From Paracoccaceae bacterium (lineage in GTDB: Bacteria > Pseudomonadota > Alphaproteobacteria > Rhodobacterales > Rhodobacteraceae), in NCBI GenBank assembly GCA_014879735.1, contig JACSRN010000048.1, forward strand, positions 1 to 60,955: a DNA stretch of 60,955 nucleotides. Direction: 5' to 3'. The number at the start of each line of letters is the position of its first letter. Position 1 is the first letter of the stretch. Shown piece after piece: positions 19,234-29,247 of the stretch. A model generated the notes under the pieces. That model worked only from the letters and a program-made list of their open reading frames with translations, was not told the DNA's origin and did no database searches. The position numbers were made by a program, and so were the translations under genes.

Positions 19234-21108
19234 TCAGCCCACCTTGCGCGCCGATTTCCTCAGATTGGCAATCAGCAGCATCAGCGCGGCGGGTGTCATG
19301 CCTTCAATCTGCCGGGCCTGATGGAGGTTTTCCGGGCGGCGGCGCTCCAACTTGCCGGTCAGTTCCGCCGAAAGCCCGGACAAGGCCCTATAGTCGAAAT
19401 CGGCGGGGATCATCATCGCCTCATGCCTGCGCAGATCGGCCGCATCCGCGGCCTGGCGCCCGGCATATTGCGCATAAAGCGCCTCGATCTCGGCCTGGGC
19501 CACGGCCTCCGCCGGCAAATCGGCCAGTTCAGGCAGCAGGGCCGCCAGCGCGTCGCGACGGTAATCCGGAAAAGCCATCAGATCGAAGGCACGCCGCCGT
19601 GCACCATCCTGGCTGACAGCGATCCCGGCCGCCGCAACCTCGCGCGGGGTAAAGCTCGACGCCTTCAACACGGCCAGGCTCCGATCCAGCGCCTCCGTCT
19701 TCGTGCCGAAAGCCCGCGCCCGCTCTTCCCGAACGCAGCCAATCCCAAGGCCCAGCGGCGTCAACCGCTGATCGGCATTGTCCGCCCGCAGCGACAGCCG
19801 GTATTCGGCGCGCGAGGTGAACATGCGATAGGGCTCGGTCACGCCACGCGAGACGAGATCGTCGATCATCACGCCGATGTAGCTGTCGGTCCGGCTGAAG
19901 ATCACCGGATCGCGCTGGTGCACGGCCAGCGCGGCATTCAGGCCGGCAACCATGCCTTGGGCCGCCGCTTCCTCATATCCTGTGGTTCCATTGATCTGGC
20001 CCGCAAGATAGAGTCCCGGCATGGCCTTGCTTTCCAGCGTCGCCCGCAGGCCGCGGGGATCGAGATAGTCATATTCGATGGCATAGCCCGGCTGCGTGAT
20101 GACCGCGCGTTCCAGCCCCGCGATGGTCTGGACATAGGCTTCCTGCACCTCGACAGGCAGGCTGGTCGATATGCCGTTCGGATAGACAGTGTCGTCGTCC
20201 AACCCTTCCGGTTCCAGAAAAACCTGATGGCTGTCCTTGTCGGCGAAGCGCACCACCTTGTCCTCGATCGAGGGGCAATAGCGCGGCCCGACGCCTTCGA
20301 TATGTCCGCCATACATCGCGCTGCGCGACAGGTTGTCGCGGATGATCTGGTGCGTTGCAGCGCTGGTATGGGTGATGCCGCAGGAAATCTGCCGGGCAAC
20401 GGGCCGGCGGTTCAGGAATGACAGCATCACCGGCTCGTCGTCGGCCGGTTGCATTTCAAGCTGCGCCCAGTCGATGCTGCGCCCGTCCAGCCGCGGTGGC
20501 GTGCCGGTCTTCAGCCGTCCCGTTGTCAGACCCAGGTCGCGAATCTGTTCCGCCAGGCGCAGCGAGGCGTGGTCTCCAACCCGGCCGCCCACGGTCTTGC
20601 GATCGCCCACATGGATAAGTCCGTTCAGAAAGGTACCCGTGGTCAGAACCACTGCCGCCGCGCGGATCTCCACCCCGTCGGCAAGGCGCAATCCGACACA
20701 CCGACCGTGGTCCAGAATGAACTCGGCAGCCTCGCCTTCGATAATGGTCAGCCGCTGTTCCTCGGCCAGCAGGGCCTGCACCGCCGCGCGGTAAAGCTTG
20801 CGGTCCGCCTGGGTTCTCGGACCCTGGACCGCGGGCCCCTTGCGTCGGTTCAGCAGCCGGTACTGGATTCCTGCACGGTCGCCCGCCCGGCCCATGATCC
20901 CATCCATCGCATCGATCTCGCGGACAAGATGGCCCTTGCCCAACCCGCCGATCGCCGGATTGCAGGACATTGCGCCGATGGTCTCGATCCGCATCGTCAC
21001 CAGCGCGGTTGACACGCCCATTCGGGCCGCCGCCGCCGCCGCATCTGCACCGGCATGGCCGCCGCCCACCACCACAACATCGAAGTGTTTCACGTGAAAC
21101 ATCCTCAT
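19234..21108 (-). CDS. mnmG: tRNA uridine-34 carboxymethylaminomethyl synthase subunit MnmG (GidA)
   Basis: FAD and NADH enzyme that, with MnmE, puts the carboxymethylaminomethyl group on U34 of certain tRNAs. The 624-residue protein has the FAD-binding [14 protein letters not shown] near the N-terminus, the second motif [22 protein letters not shown], and the C-terminal MnmE/tRNA-binding helical domain. The ATG at 21108 overlaps the mnmE stop as ATGA; a second in-frame ATG at 21102 would give a start at MFHVKH. A perfect parS site overlaps these first codons, so the peptide FHVKH is forced by the centromere sequence. Confidence 0.97.
   Translation of the reverse strand: MRMFHVKHFDVVVVGGGHAGADAAAAAARMGVSTALVTMRIETIGAMSCNPAIGGLGKGHLVREIDAMDGIMGRAGDRAGIQYRLLNRRKGPAVQGPRTQADRKLYRAAVQALLAEEQRLTIIEGEAAEFILDHGRCVGLRLADGVEIRAAAVVLTTGTFLNGLIHVGDRKTVGGRVGDHASLRLAEQIRDLGLTTGRLKTGTPPRLDGRSIDWAQLEMQPADDEPVMLSFLNRRPVARQISCGITHTSAATHQIIRDNLSRSAMYGGHIEGVGPRYCPSIEDKVVRFADKDSHQVFLEPEGLDDDTVYPNGISTSLPVEVQEAYVQTIAGLERAVITQPGYAIEYDYLDPRGLRATLESKAMPGLYLAGQINGTTGYEEAAAQGMVAGLNAALAVHQRDPVIFSRTDSYIGVMIDDLVSRGVTEPYRMFTSRAEYRLSLRADNADQRLTPLGLGIGCVREERARAFGTKTEALDRSLAVLKASSFTPREVAAAGIAVSQDGARRRAFDLMAFPDYRRDALAALLPELADLPAEAVAQAEIEALYAQYAGRQAADAADLRRHEAMMIPADFDYRALSGLSAELTGKLERRRPENLHQARQIEGMTPAALMLLIANLRKSARKVG
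21086..21101. other. parS site 3, in the first codons of mnmG
   Basis: TGTTTCACGTGAAACA, a perfect parS palindrome, covers the beginning of mnmG (minus strand) and encodes FHVKH. It is 4.2 kb from parB and about 2.6 kb from the proposed origin, the nearest of the three sites. Confidence 0.93.
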
Positions 21109-22382
21109 TTCCCAATGCAGAAGCTGGAGAAAATCTCGCCCAGCAGCTCATCCACATCCACCCGGCCGACCAGCGCGTCCAGCGCCCGGATCGCCCGACG
21201 CAGGTCCTCGGCCGCAATCTCGGCCAGATGCGGCCCGGTCAGCATTTCATGAACCCGACGAATCGCCTGAAGCCCCTGTTCCAGCGCCAGACGGTGCCTT
21301 TCGCGAACCATGATACCAGCCCCCACCACCTTTTCCGAGAGCCGGGTCGAGATCTCACCAAGCAATTCGTCAACGCCCTGCCCGGTCTTTCCCGAAACGG
21401 CGAGGCCAGTGCCCGGCATCAGATCGGCCTTCGCCCGCACCACCAGATCCCCCGGGCGTGGGCGCAACTGGCCTTCGCCCCCGCCCAGAAACACCCGCAA
21501 ATCGGCGTCTTCGGCGCGTTCGATGGCGCGACGGATACCCTCCCGCTCCACCGGATCGTCGCTTTCGCGCAATCCCGCCGTGTCCAGCAAGGTCACGGCA
21601 AACCCCTCAAGATCCATCCGAACCTCGATCACATCTCGCGTTGTTCCCGCAATTTCCGAGGTGATTGCAGCATCCCTCCCGGCCAAGCGATTGAGAAGTG
21701 TAGATTTTCCCGCATTTGGCGCGCCGACGATGGCCACTTCGAACCCATCGCGAATCCTCTCTGCCTTCGACACTGCCGCGGCCTCGACGGCCATCTCGAC
21801 TTCAAGCCCGGCGAGAAGACTGCGCACCTCAACCGTCACATCGACGGGCACGTCTTCCTCGGAAAAATCGATGGTCGCCTCCAGCAGCGCCGCAGCACGG
21901 ATCAGCCGCACGCGCCAGCCTTCCACACGCTGGCCGATCTGCCCCGACAGCGTGCGCAGCGCCTGTTTGCGCTGCGCCTCGGTCTCGGCGTCGATCAGGT
22001 CAGCCAGGCCTTCAACCTGCGTCAGGTCGAGAACACCGTTTTCCAGCGCGCGTCGGGTGAATTCGCCGGCCTCGGCCATTCGGCACAATCCGGTTTCCGC
22101 CAGCGCCCGCAGCACGGCCGCACTGACGGCGAGGCTGCCATGTGTCTGGAACTCCACCACTTTCTCGCCGGTGAAACTGCCACCTTCCTCGAAGGTTATA
22201 ACCAGTCCCTGGTCCAGAACTTCATCGCACCACGAAATGTTGCGCATTGCCGCGCGTCGTGGCGGCGGCACATCGCCGGTCAGCAGCCGGCACACCTCAT
22301 GCGCGGCAGGTCCGGAAACCCGGATCACCGCAACGCCGGCCCGACCACGGGCCGTCGCGGTGGCGTATATCGTATCCGCCAT
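21105..22382 (-). CDS. mnmE: tRNA modification GTPase MnmE (TrmE)
   Basis: Potassium-activated GTPase that works with MnmG to modify U34 of tRNA. The 425-residue protein has the N-terminal folate-binding domain (starts [19 protein letters not shown]), the helical domain, and an inserted G domain with P-loop [14 protein letters not shown] and the switch [16 protein letters not shown]. It ends with the C-terminal CIGK motif, whose cysteine is characteristic of the family. I chose the ATG at 22382; a TTG two codons upstream is open but less likely. It lies 18 bp downstream of rho and overlaps mnmG by four bases. Confidence 0.97.
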   Translation of the reverse strand: MADTIYATATARGRAGVAVIRVSGPAAHEVCRLLTGDVPPPRRAAMRNISWCDEVLDQGLVITFEEGGSFTGEKVVEFQTHGSLAVSAAVLRALAETGLCRMAEAGEFTRRALENGVLDLTQVEGLADLIDAETEAQRKQALRTLSGQIGQRVEGWRVRLIRAAALLEATIDFSEEDVPVDVTVEVRSLLAGLEVEMAVEAAAVSKAERIRDGFEVAIVGAPNAGKSTLLNRLAGRDAAITSEIAGTTRDVIEVRMDLEGFAVTLLDTAGLRESDDPVEREGIRRAIERAEDADLRVFLGGGEGQLRPRPGDLVVRAKADLMPGTGLAVSGKTGQGVDELLGEISTRLSEKVVGAGIMVRERHRLALEQGLQAIRRVHEMLTGPHLAEIAAEDLRRAIRALDALVGRVDVDELLGEIFSSFCIGK

Positions 22383-22400
22383 CGCCAATGTCCGTGCGGA

Positions 22401-23669
22401 TCAGGTGTTCATCGATTCGAAGAATTCCGAATTGGTCTTCGTCTGCTTCAGCTTCGAGATCAGGAATTCGATCGCATCCGTCGTACCCATTGGGTTCAGG
22501 ATGCGGCGCAGGACATAGGTCTTCTGCAGATCGGCCTTGTCGACCAACAAATCTTCCTTGCGGGTTCCGGATTTCAGGACATCCATCGCCGGGAAGACGC
22601 GCTTGTCGGCAACCTTGCGGTCAAGCACGATCTCGCTGTTGCCGGTACCCTTGAACTCTTCGAAGATCACCTCGTCCATCCGCGAGCCGGTGTCGATCAG
22701 CGCGGTGGCGATAATGGTCAGGCTGCCGCCCTCTTCGATGTTCCGCGCCGCACCGAAGAAGCGCTTCGGCCGCTGCAGCGCATTGGCATCGACACCGCCG
22801 GTCAGCACCTTGCCCGAGGACGGCACCACCGTGTTGAAGGCGCGGCCCAGGCGGGTGATCGAATCGAGCAGGATCACCACATCGCGCTTGTGTTCGACCA
22901 GACGCTTGGCCTTTTCGATCACCATTTCAGCCACTGCAACGTGCCGGGTCGCCGGCTCGTCGAACGTCGACGACACCACCTCGCCCTTCACGCTGCGCTG
23001 CATGTCGGTCACTTCTTCGGGACGCTCGTCGATCAGCAGGACGATCAGATAGCATTCCGGATGGTTGACCGCGATGGAATGCGCGATGTTCTGCATCAGG
23101 ACCGTCTTGCCGGTACGCGGCGGCGCCACGATCAGCGCGCGCTGACCCTTGCCGATGGGCGAAACCAGGTCGATGATCCGCGCCGAACGGTCCCTGATCG
23201 TCGGATCCTCGATCTCCATCTTCAGCCGCTCGTCGGGATAGAGCGGCGTCAGATTGTCGAAATGCACCTTGTGCTTGGCTTTCTCGGGATCGTCGAAATT
23301 AATCCGCGTGGCCTTCACCAGGCTGAAATAGCGCTCGTTCTCGGACGGCGCCTTGATCACCCCGTCGATGGAATCGCCGGTTCGCAACGAAAACTGCCGG
23401 ATCATGTCGGGGCTGACGTAGATGTCATCGGGGCCTGGCAGATAGTTGGCCTCGGGGCTGCGCAGGAAGCCAAAGCCGTCCTGCAGCACCTCCAGCACGC
23501 CATCGCCGCCGATCTCGAACCCTTCCTCGGCATGTTCCTTGAGGATCTGGAACATCATCTCGCCCTTGCGCATCGACGGGGCGTTCTCGATCTCCCATTC
23601 CTCGGCCATCGCCAGAAGATCGGCGGGCGTCTTGGCCTTGAGGTCAGAGAGGTTGAGGCGTTCGATCAT
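22401..23669 (-). CDS. rho: Transcription termination factor Rho
   Basis: Hexameric RNA helicase that ends transcription at C-rich, unstructured RNA. The 422-residue protein has the N-terminal RNA-binding cold-shock domain (about 50-115; [25 protein letters not shown]) and the RecA-like ATPase with Walker [16 protein letters not shown] (about residue 180) and Walker [16 protein letters not shown]. The ATG at 23669 is the first gene left of the proposed origin; the frame is closed soon upstream. Several terminator candidates in this window are hairpins without T-runs, which suits a genome relying on Rho. Confidence 0.98.
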   Translation of the reverse strand: MIERLNLSDLKAKTPADLLAMAEEWEIENAPSMRKGEMMFQILKEHAEEGFEIGGDGVLEVLQDGFGFLRSPEANYLPGPDDIYVSPDMIRQFSLRTGDSIDGVIKAPSENERYFSLVKATRINFDDPEKAKHKVHFDNLTPLYPDERLKMEIEDPTIRDRSARIIDLVSPIGKGQRALIVAPPRTGKTVLMQNIAHSIAVNHPECYLIVLLIDERPEEVTDMQRSVKGEVVSSTFDEPATRHVAVAEMVIEKAKRLVEHKRDVVILLDSITRLGRAFNTVVPSSGKVLTGGVDANALQRPKRFFGAARNIEEGGSLTIIATALIDTGSRMDEVIFEEFKGTGNSEIVLDRKVADKRVFPAMDVLKSGTRKEDLLVDKADLQKTYVLRRILNPMGTTDAIEFLISKLKQTKTNSEFFESMNT

Positions 23670-24203
23670 GGAAATACCCTGCGGACACGCCGCGCAGGAC
23701 GCGCGGGCCGGAATAGTGCTGTCATACGGAAAGTGCCTGGGCCGGACGGCCCCGCGGGGGCGAGATAGGTCGGATAGCGCTCAAAGTCAATCACCTGCGT
23801 CGTCGTACCCTTCCTAATATTCAAGAAGAAAAGAAGATAAGGATGATGATGTAGTAGGGGCGGTGGATTTCTGGATTTGTCGGCTTCGCTCCGATTGATC
23901 CAGAGCCGGCAGGCTTGTGGAAAACTGCGGAAAAACTGCATCCTGCAGAAAGATTGTCAGTATTTTCTGTTATAATCCAGTTTGTTAGTCATGAATCCTG
24001 TCGAACTTCATCCACAAGCTCTGGCCGGCAGTCCTTGCATTTTCAACATTGCCCACAGGCCGGGGAAAGCTCAGTCCCGATCTGGATAAGCCCGGGCGGC
24101 CTTGACAGCGGGTGCTGCGACAAAGCAACCATCGGCCCGCGGGCCTGGAGTCAGGCTCGTTGGTTTGCAGGAACGAACCCGGATTTTCCACAGGCCCGCC
24201 CCC
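23670..24203. other. Candidate chromosomal replication origin (oriC)
   Basis: 534-bp gene-free interval between the diverging units rho-mnmE-mnmG-rsmG-parA-parB and maf-aroE-coaE-dnaQ. DnaA-box-like 9-mers compared with TTATCCACA: TTTTCCACA (minus strand, 23916-23924), TCATCCACA (24008-24016), TTGCCCACA (24049-24057), TTATCCAGA (minus strand, 24081-24089) and TTTTCCACA (24184-24192). Two AT-rich tracts could be the unwinding element: about 23812-23850, and about 23930-24000, which contains TATTTTCTGTTATAAT. GANTC methylation sites occur at 23993 (GAATC) and 24149 (GAGTC). From memory, the Caulobacter origin sits at the corresponding place. The rho promoter and the maf promoter must also lie here. 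Confidence 0.72.
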
Positions 24204-24794
24204 ATGCTGCTGCTTGCCTCTGCCTCGGAAACGCGCCTGGCGATGCTTCGTTCGGCCGGATTGGACGTGACGGCGCATCCTGCGCGGGTTGACGAGGATT
24301 CGGTCCGTGCGTCGCTTCAAGCCGAAGGCGCGCATGCCCATGACGTGGCAGACACGCTGGCGGAAATGAAGGCGCGGAGGTTGGCCGAACGCTTCCCCGA
24401 GGCGCTGGTTCTTGGCGCCGATCAGGTGCTGGAGTTTCGTCGGGCGATCCTTGGCAAGCCCATCACCCCGGACGAGGCGCTTGCCCAGCTTGTCGCCCTG
24501 CGCGGCCAGACCCACCGGCTGCTCTCTGCCGCGGTCCTGTATGATCGCGGCCAGCCGGTCTGGCGCAGCGTCACCGAGGCGCGGCTGACCATGCGGCAGG
24601 TCTCGGACACCTATCTTGACGATTATGTGCGGCGGAACTGGGACAGGATCCGTTACAGTGTTGGCGGCTACCGGATCGAGGAGGAGGGGGTCCGGCTGTT
24701 TTCGGCCATCGAGGGCGATCACTTCACCATCCTCGGGCTGCCACTCCTGCCGCTTCTGAACCATCTAGCGTTGCGAGGTTTTATTCCGGCATGA
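24204..24794 (+). CDS. maf: Maf family nucleoside triphosphate pyrophosphatase
   Basis: Nucleotide pyrophosphatase of the Maf/YceF/YhdE family that hydrolyses modified or canonical nucleoside triphosphates. The 196-residue protein begins [15 protein letters not shown], the usual N-terminal substrate loop, and has the conserved [10 protein letters not shown] and a late [11 protein letters not shown]. The ATG at 24204 gives this conserved N-terminus; no clear ribosome site precedes it, and the frame is open for 34 codons upstream through the DnaA box at 24184. It overlaps aroE by four bases. Confidence 0.92.
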   Translation: MLLLASASETRLAMLRSAGLDVTAHPARVDEDSVRASLQAEGAHAHDVADTLAEMKARRLAERFPEALVLGADQVLEFRRAILGKPITPDEALAQLVALRGQTHRLLSAAVLYDRGQPVWRSVTEARLTMRQVSDTYLDDYVRRNWDRIRYSVGGYRIEEEGVRLFSAIEGDHFTILGLPLLPLLNHLALRGFIPA

Positions 24795-25630
24795 CAGATC
24801 ACCCGCGCATACCGCTGGCCGGTGTTCTGGGCCATCCTGTCGCCCATAGCCGCAGCCCTGTCCTGCACGGCTACTGGTTGCGCCGCTACGGGCTGAAGGG
24901 ATACTACATTCCCATCGACGTGGCGCCTGCCGATCTTGGCCATGTTGTGCGGACTTTGCCGCAGATGGGCTTTGTCGGGGTCAACATCACGATCCCGCAC
25001 AAGGAGGCAATTCTCGAGATTGCGGATATCGTTACCGACCGCGCCGCGCTGATCGGGGCGGCCAACACGCTGATCTTTCGGGCCGATGGCCGGATCCATG
25101 CCGACAATACCGACGGGACCGGCTTCATCGCCAACCTTCGCCAGCATGCGCCGCATTGGGCCGCCTCTGACGGACCCGCCGCCGTGCTGGGCGCGGGGGG
25201 TGCGGCACGGGCCGTGGTGGCGGCACTGCTCGAGGCTGGTGCCCCCGAGATCCGCATCTGCAACCGTACCCGCCCGCGGGCCGAGGTCCTGCGGTCCGAT
25301 TTCGGCGCGAAGGTCGTGGTCGATGACTGGACCCAGTCCAGCCACATGATCCAGGGTTGCGCAACGGTTGTGAACACCACGTCGCTGGGAATGGTCGGGA
25401 AACCCGATCTGCTTGTAAACCTTGATTATATCTCACCGCAGACCGTTGTGACCGATCTGGTCTACACACCGCTGAACACCCGGTTCCTGGCCGAAGCGGC
25501 GGCGAAGGGCTGCACCATCGTCGACGGGCTGGGGATGTTGCTGCATCAGGCCGCACCGGGGTTCGAACGCTGGTTCGGGCAGCGCCCCGAGGTGGACGAG
25601 GCCACCCGCCAGGCCGTGCTGTCGGCATGA
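24791..25630 (+). CDS. aroE: Shikimate dehydrogenase
   Basis: NADPH-dependent reduction of 3-dehydroshikimate to shikimate in aromatic amino acid synthesis. The 279-residue protein has the substrate motif [17 protein letters not shown] (about 12-28), the catalytic Lys/Asp region [11 protein letters not shown] and DNTDGTGF, and the NADP-binding glycine loop [16 protein letters not shown] with the NRT motif after it. It starts within the maf stop (ATGA) and its own stop overlaps coaE in the same way, so maf-aroE-coaE-dnaQ is a tightly coupled operon. Confidence 0.97.
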   Translation: MTDHPRIPLAGVLGHPVAHSRSPVLHGYWLRRYGLKGYYIPIDVAPADLGHVVRTLPQMGFVGVNITIPHKEAILEIADIVTDRAALIGAANTLIFRADGRIHADNTDGTGFIANLRQHAPHWAASDGPAAVLGAGGAARAVVAALLEAGAPEIRICNRTRPRAEVLRSDFGAKVVVDDWTQSSHMIQGCATVVNTTSLGMVGKPDLLVNLDYISPQTVVTDLVYTPLNTRFLAEAAAKGCTIVDGLGMLLHQAAPGFERWFGQRPEVDEATRQAVLSA

Positions 25631-26217
25631 CGGCGTTTCGCCTTGGCCTGACCGGCTCGATCGGAATGGGGAAATCGACCACGGCGGCGATGTTTCGCGA
25701 CGAAGGGGTGCCGGTCTGGGATGCCGATGCCGCCGTGCACCGGCTTTATGCGCAGGGCGGCGCCGGTGCGGCCGCGCTGGCGCGGGATTTTCCCGATGCC
25801 GTTACCGGCGGCGTCGTCTCGCGCGAAGCGCTGAAGACGATCCTTGCACGCGACCCCCGGCGTCTGTCCCGGCTCGAGGCGCTGGTCCATCCGCTGGTCG
25901 CGGCCGACCGTGATTCCTATCTTGCCGAAACCGCCAGCAATCTTGTCGTGCTCGACATCCCGCTCCTGTTCGAAAAGGGGACCGATTTGATGTGCGACGC
26001 CAGCCTTCTTGTCACCGCGCCGCCGGCCTTGCAGCACGCCCGTGTTCTGGCCAGACCCGGCATGACAGAGGCACAATTCCACCTGATCCTGTCGCGCCAG
26101 ATGCCAGATCCCGAAAAGCGCGCGCGCGCCAGTCATATCGTGGAAACCCTGTCCCTCGACCAGGTTCGTGCCTATGTTCGGGCGCTGATCGACCATATCC
26201 GGGCAAGCCATGCGTGA
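25627..26217 (+). CDS. coaE: Dephospho-CoA kinase
   Basis: Last step of coenzyme A synthesis: phosphorylates the 3'-hydroxyl of dephospho-CoA with ATP. The 196 residues are typical. The P-loop [17 protein letters not shown] begins at residue 7, the CoA-domain motif [14 protein letters not shown] follows, and [12 protein letters not shown] is the conserved substrate segment. It is coupled by ATGA to aroE and overlaps dnaQ by eight bases. Confidence 0.96.
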   Translation: MTAFRLGLTGSIGMGKSTTAAMFRDEGVPVWDADAAVHRLYAQGGAGAAALARDFPDAVTGGVVSREALKTILARDPRRLSRLEALVHPLVAADRDSYLAETASNLVVLDIPLLFEKGTDLMCDASLLVTAPPALQHARVLARPGMTEAQFHLILSRQMPDPEKRARASHIVETLSLDQVRAYVRALIDHIRASHA

Positions 26218-26902
26218 GATCGTCCTAGACACTGAAACCACCGGCTTCGATCCCGAACAGGGCGACCGTATCGTCGAGATTGGTGCGGTGGAATTGTGGA
26301 ACCACCTGCCCACCGGCCAGACCTGGCACCAGTACGTCAATCCGCAACGCGCCATGCCGCAGGAGGCCTTCGAGGTTCACGGTCTCGGCGACGATTTCCT
26401 GCGCGACAAGCCGGTGTTTTCCGCCGTGGGCCAGGCATTTCTGGATTTTATCGGCGATGCGAAACTGGTGATCCACAATGCCGGTTTCGACATGAAGTTC
26501 CTGAATTTCGAGCTGAAGCGGATGGGCCTGCCGGGCCTGCCCTGGGACCGCGCCATCGACACCCTTGCCATCGCGCGGCAGAAATTCCCCGGCTCGCCTG
26601 CCTCGCTCGATGCGCTTTGCCGGCGTTTCGGGGTGGACAATTCAAAGCGTGAAAAGCACGGCGCCCTTCTCGACAGCGAGATTCTGGCCGAGGTATATCT
26701 GGAACTTGTCGGCGGCCGGCAGCCCGATCTGGTGCTGGCGCCGGGCGGTGCCGCGCGGACGGGCACAGCAAGTGAACAGGTCTGGCGCCCGCGCCCGCGC
26801 CCGATTCCCCTGCCCTCTCGCCTGACCGCGGATGAAGAAGCGGCGCATGCGGCCTTCGTGGCAAAGCTGGGCGATGCGGCGATCTGGTCCAGGCGTCGGT
26901 AG
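26210..26902 (+). CDS. dnaQ: DNA polymerase III epsilon subunit (proofreading exonuclease)
   Basis: 3'-5' proofreading exonuclease of the replicative polymerase. The 230-residue protein has Exo[12 protein letters not shown] (residues 4-14) with the two metal-binding acids, Exo[16 protein letters not shown] and Exo[20 protein letters not shown], the DEDDh arrangement of bacterial epsilon. The C-terminus (after about 175) is a variable linker leading to the polymerase-binding tail. It is the last gene of the maf-aroE-coaE-dnaQ operon. Confidence 0.96.
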   Translation: MREIVLDTETTGFDPEQGDRIVEIGAVELWNHLPTGQTWHQYVNPQRAMPQEAFEVHGLGDDFLRDKPVFSAVGQAFLDFIGDAKLVIHNAGFDMKFLNFELKRMGLPGLPWDRAIDTLAIARQKFPGSPASLDALCRRFGVDNSKREKHGALLDSEILAEVYLELVGGRQPDLVLAPGGAARTGTASEQVWRPRPRPIPLPSRLTADEEAAHAAFVAKLGDAAIWSRRR

Positions 26903-26935
26903 CCACCAGATTGCGGCGGGACCACGGTCTTTCGC

Positions 26936-26961
26936 TAAACTTTCAAGGGTTAAGCCGATCT
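26936..26961 (+). promoter_or_regulatory. Sigma-28 (FliA)-like promoter for the flagellar operon
   Basis: TAAA at 26936 and GCCGATCT at 26954 are 14 bases apart. The FliA consensus, from memory, is TAAA-N15-GCCGATAA, so the -10 matches 6 of 8, including the diagnostic GCCGAT, and the spacer is one base short. It lies 49 bp before the motB ATG, in the only gap between dnaQ and the flagellar genes. Confidence 0.5.
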
Positions 26962-27010
26962 TCACCGCGCCGCTACAGACTGGCCTGCGGGTGTGAGAAC
27001 GGGTGACAGG

Positions 27011-27844
27011 ATGGTCGGGCAAGCCAATGCCGCGCCGGTCATCATCAAACGGAAGAAGGTGGTGGCCGCAGGGGGTGGTCATCACGGTGGTGCGTGGAAG
27101 GTGGCATACGCCGATTTCGTCACCGCCATGATGGCCTTTTTCCTGCTGATGTGGCTGCTGAACGCGACGACAGAGAAACAGCGCAAGGGGCTGTCGGATT
27201 ATTTCAACCCCACCGTGCCGCTGAACCGCGTTTCCGGCGGTGGCAACGATGCCTTTCAGGGCGACACCATGTTTGCGTCCGATGCCAGGGTGTACAATGG
27301 CACGGGCGGCAGTTCCCAGATGGACCAGACCGCCGACGGTTCGTCCGAGGAAGAGCGTGCCCGCAAGGCCGCCGAGGCCGAAAGTCTGCAAAAGATCGAG
27401 AAATTGCTGATCGACCGCGGCGGCGAAAGCCGGACCATGGAACGGCTGCTGCGCCATGTCATCACGCGCATCACCGACGAGGGGCTGGTGATCGAACTGT
27501 TCGACATCGAGGAGGTGCCGCTGTTCCGCGACGAGACCGCCGATCCGACCGCGACGACCGTTGCCTTGGCGTCGGTGCTGTCCGAGGTGCTGGGATTGAC
27601 GGAAAACCGCCTTGCGGTGAATGGCTATCTGCGTACCCTGCCGGTCACGCTGGCAAACAATCCGTCCTGGGATCTGTCGGCCGATCGGGCACAAACGATC
27701 CGCCGTCTGCTGGACAGCACGGGGATTGATCCGCAGCGGTTCCAGCGCATCGGCGGCTTTGCCGACCGCAAGCCCGCCGTGGCCGATGCCGGCGCCATTC
27801 GCAACAACCGTATCGAGATCGTTCTGCTGCGAAGCGACCGCTGA
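27011..27844 (+). CDS. motB: Flagellar motor stator protein MotB
   Basis: Stator subunit that, with MotA, couples ion flow to flagellar rotation. The 277-residue protein has a short basic cytoplasmic N-terminus, one membrane helix (about 32-52) beginning WKVAYADFVTAMMAFFLLMW, with the ion-binding aspartate at D35, and a periplasmic OmpA-like peptidoglycan-binding domain ending NNRIEIVLLRSDR. I chose the ATG at 27011; a GTG at 26993 is open in frame. No motA is adjacent. It is the first gene of the flagellar set and is preceded by a FliA-like promoter. Confidence 0.93.
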   Translation: MVGQANAAPVIIKRKKVVAAGGGHHGGAWKVAYADFVTAMMAFFLLMWLLNATTEKQRKGLSDYFNPTVPLNRVSGGGNDAFQGDTMFASDARVYNGTGGSSQMDQTADGSSEEERARKAAEAESLQKIEKLLIDRGGESRTMERLLRHVITRITDEGLVIELFDIEEVPLFRDETADPTATTVALASVLSEVLGLTENRLAVNGYLRTLPVTLANNPSWDLSADRAQTIRRLLDSTGIDPQRFQRIGGFADRKPAVADAGAIRNNRIEIVLLRSDR

Positions 27845-27930
27845 ATCGTTCGAATTTGAATCGTTAGGGGAAACTTAGTCCCGCTGCTGCAGGCTGCCCG
27901 GCAACGGTCTGCAGCAGAAAGGCGCCCTTG

Positions 27931-29238
27931 ATGACCATTTCCTCCGCCCTGAACGCCGGCGTCGCTGGGCTGAATGCGAATGCCACGCGGCTGGCAACGA
28001 TATCCGACAATATCGCCAACTCCGGCACCTTCGGCTACAAGCGCGCCGATGCCGAATTTGCCAATCTCGTCATCGGCGGCGGCTCGGGTTCGGGTGTCTA
28101 TTCGGCCGGTGGTGTGCGCGCCAGTTCTTACCGTCTGATCGAAGAACGGGGATCGCTTGTCGGCACATCGAATGCCCTCGACCTTGCGATTTCCGGCCGC
28201 GGCATGCTTCCCGTCACCGACGAGACAGCGGTCGGTGATTTTGGCGGTGATTCGCGGCTGATGCTGACACGGACGGGATCCTTCCACGTCGATGCAAGCG
28301 GCGTCCTGCGCAACGGAGCAGGACTTGCCCTCCTCGGCTGGCCGGTCGGCGCCGAAGGCGATGTCGTTGCGCATGGCCGGGATTCGATCAACGGTCTGGA
28401 ACCTGTTGTGGTGAATGCCAACCAGATGGCTGGCGATCCCACCTCGCAGATGACGCTGGGGCTGAACCTGCCTGCAACGGCCACGAATGCCGGTGCTGCG
28501 GGCACGGTGCAGTCGACCACGGTGGAATATTTCGGCAATCTCGGCACCTCCGAATCTCTGACCTTCAGCTTCACGCCTGTCGTGCCTGCTACCGGCAGTT
28601 CGAACCGCTGGACGCTGCAAATCCGCGATTCTGCCAGCGCCAACGCCGTGATCGGCGAATATTCCCTGGCTTTCGACGATAGCCGCGCGGCCGGTGGAAC
28701 GCTGCAATCCGTCACCATGGTTTCGGGCGGCGCCTATGATCCGGCAACCGGCACTGTGGGACTGACCGTCGCCGGTGGCCCGCTGACCCTGAGCCTTGGC
28801 AAGCCGGGTGATCCTGCCGGACTAACCCAGTTGTCCGATACCTTCGCGCAGACCCAGATCAGCAAGGACGGCTCGCCCGTCGGTGAGATGAATACCGTGA
28901 CGATGGATGAAGACGGCTTCATCGTCGCGACCTACAACACGGGCTTTGCCCGCCGACTGTACCAGATTCCGGTCGTCGATGTCCCCAATGCGAATGGTCT
29001 GACGTCGCTGTCAAACCAGGCCTACGCAGTCTCGAACACCTCGGGCGCCTTCTATCTCTGGGATGCGGGCGATGGTCCGACCGGCACGATCGAGGGCTAT
29101 GCGATGGAGGGTTCGACAACCGATGTGGCAAATGAACTGACCAGCCTGATCGAAACGCAGCGGGCCTATTCTTCGAACGCCAAGGTGATCCAGACCGTCG
29201 ACGAGATGTTGCAGGAAACTACGAACATAAAAAGATAA
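27931..29238 (+). CDS. flgE: Flagellar hook protein FlgE
   Basis: Subunit of the hook, exported by the flagellar type III system. The 435-residue protein has the N-terminal rod/hook motif SSALNAGVAGLNANATRLATISDNIANSGTFGYK in its first 35 residues, shared by axial flagellar proteins, a variable middle part, and the C-terminal coiled coil (NELTSLIETQRAYSSNAKVIQTVDEMLQ) that seals hook polymers. The ATG at 27931 follows AAAGG; a TTG one codon upstream is open. It lies 86 bp after motB and 9 bp before flgK. Confidence 0.93.
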   Translation: MTISSALNAGVAGLNANATRLATISDNIANSGTFGYKRADAEFANLVIGGGSGSGVYSAGGVRASSYRLIEERGSLVGTSNALDLAISGRGMLPVTDETAVGDFGGDSRLMLTRTGSFHVDASGVLRNGAGLALLGWPVGAEGDVVAHGRDSINGLEPVVVNANQMAGDPTSQMTLGLNLPATATNAGAAGTVQSTTVEYFGNLGTSESLTFSFTPVVPATGSSNRWTLQIRDSASANAVIGEYSLAFDDSRAAGGTLQSVTMVSGGAYDPATGTVGLTVAGGPLTLSLGKPGDPAGLTQLSDTFAQTQISKDGSPVGEMNTVTMDEDGFIVATYNTGFARRLYQIPVVDVPNANGLTSLSNQAYAVSNTSGAFYLWDAGDGPTGTIEGYAMEGSTTDVANELTSLIETQRAYSSNAKVIQTVDEMLQETTNIKR

Positions 29239-29247
29239 GGTCCTGAT

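Noticed and set aside
20970-23768. A very long plus-strand open frame (over 900 codons) antisense to mnmG, mnmE and rho
   Set aside because: GC-rich DNA leaves antisense frames open. The translated sequence is rich in H, R, Q and G with no family motif, and it lies opposite three certain genes.
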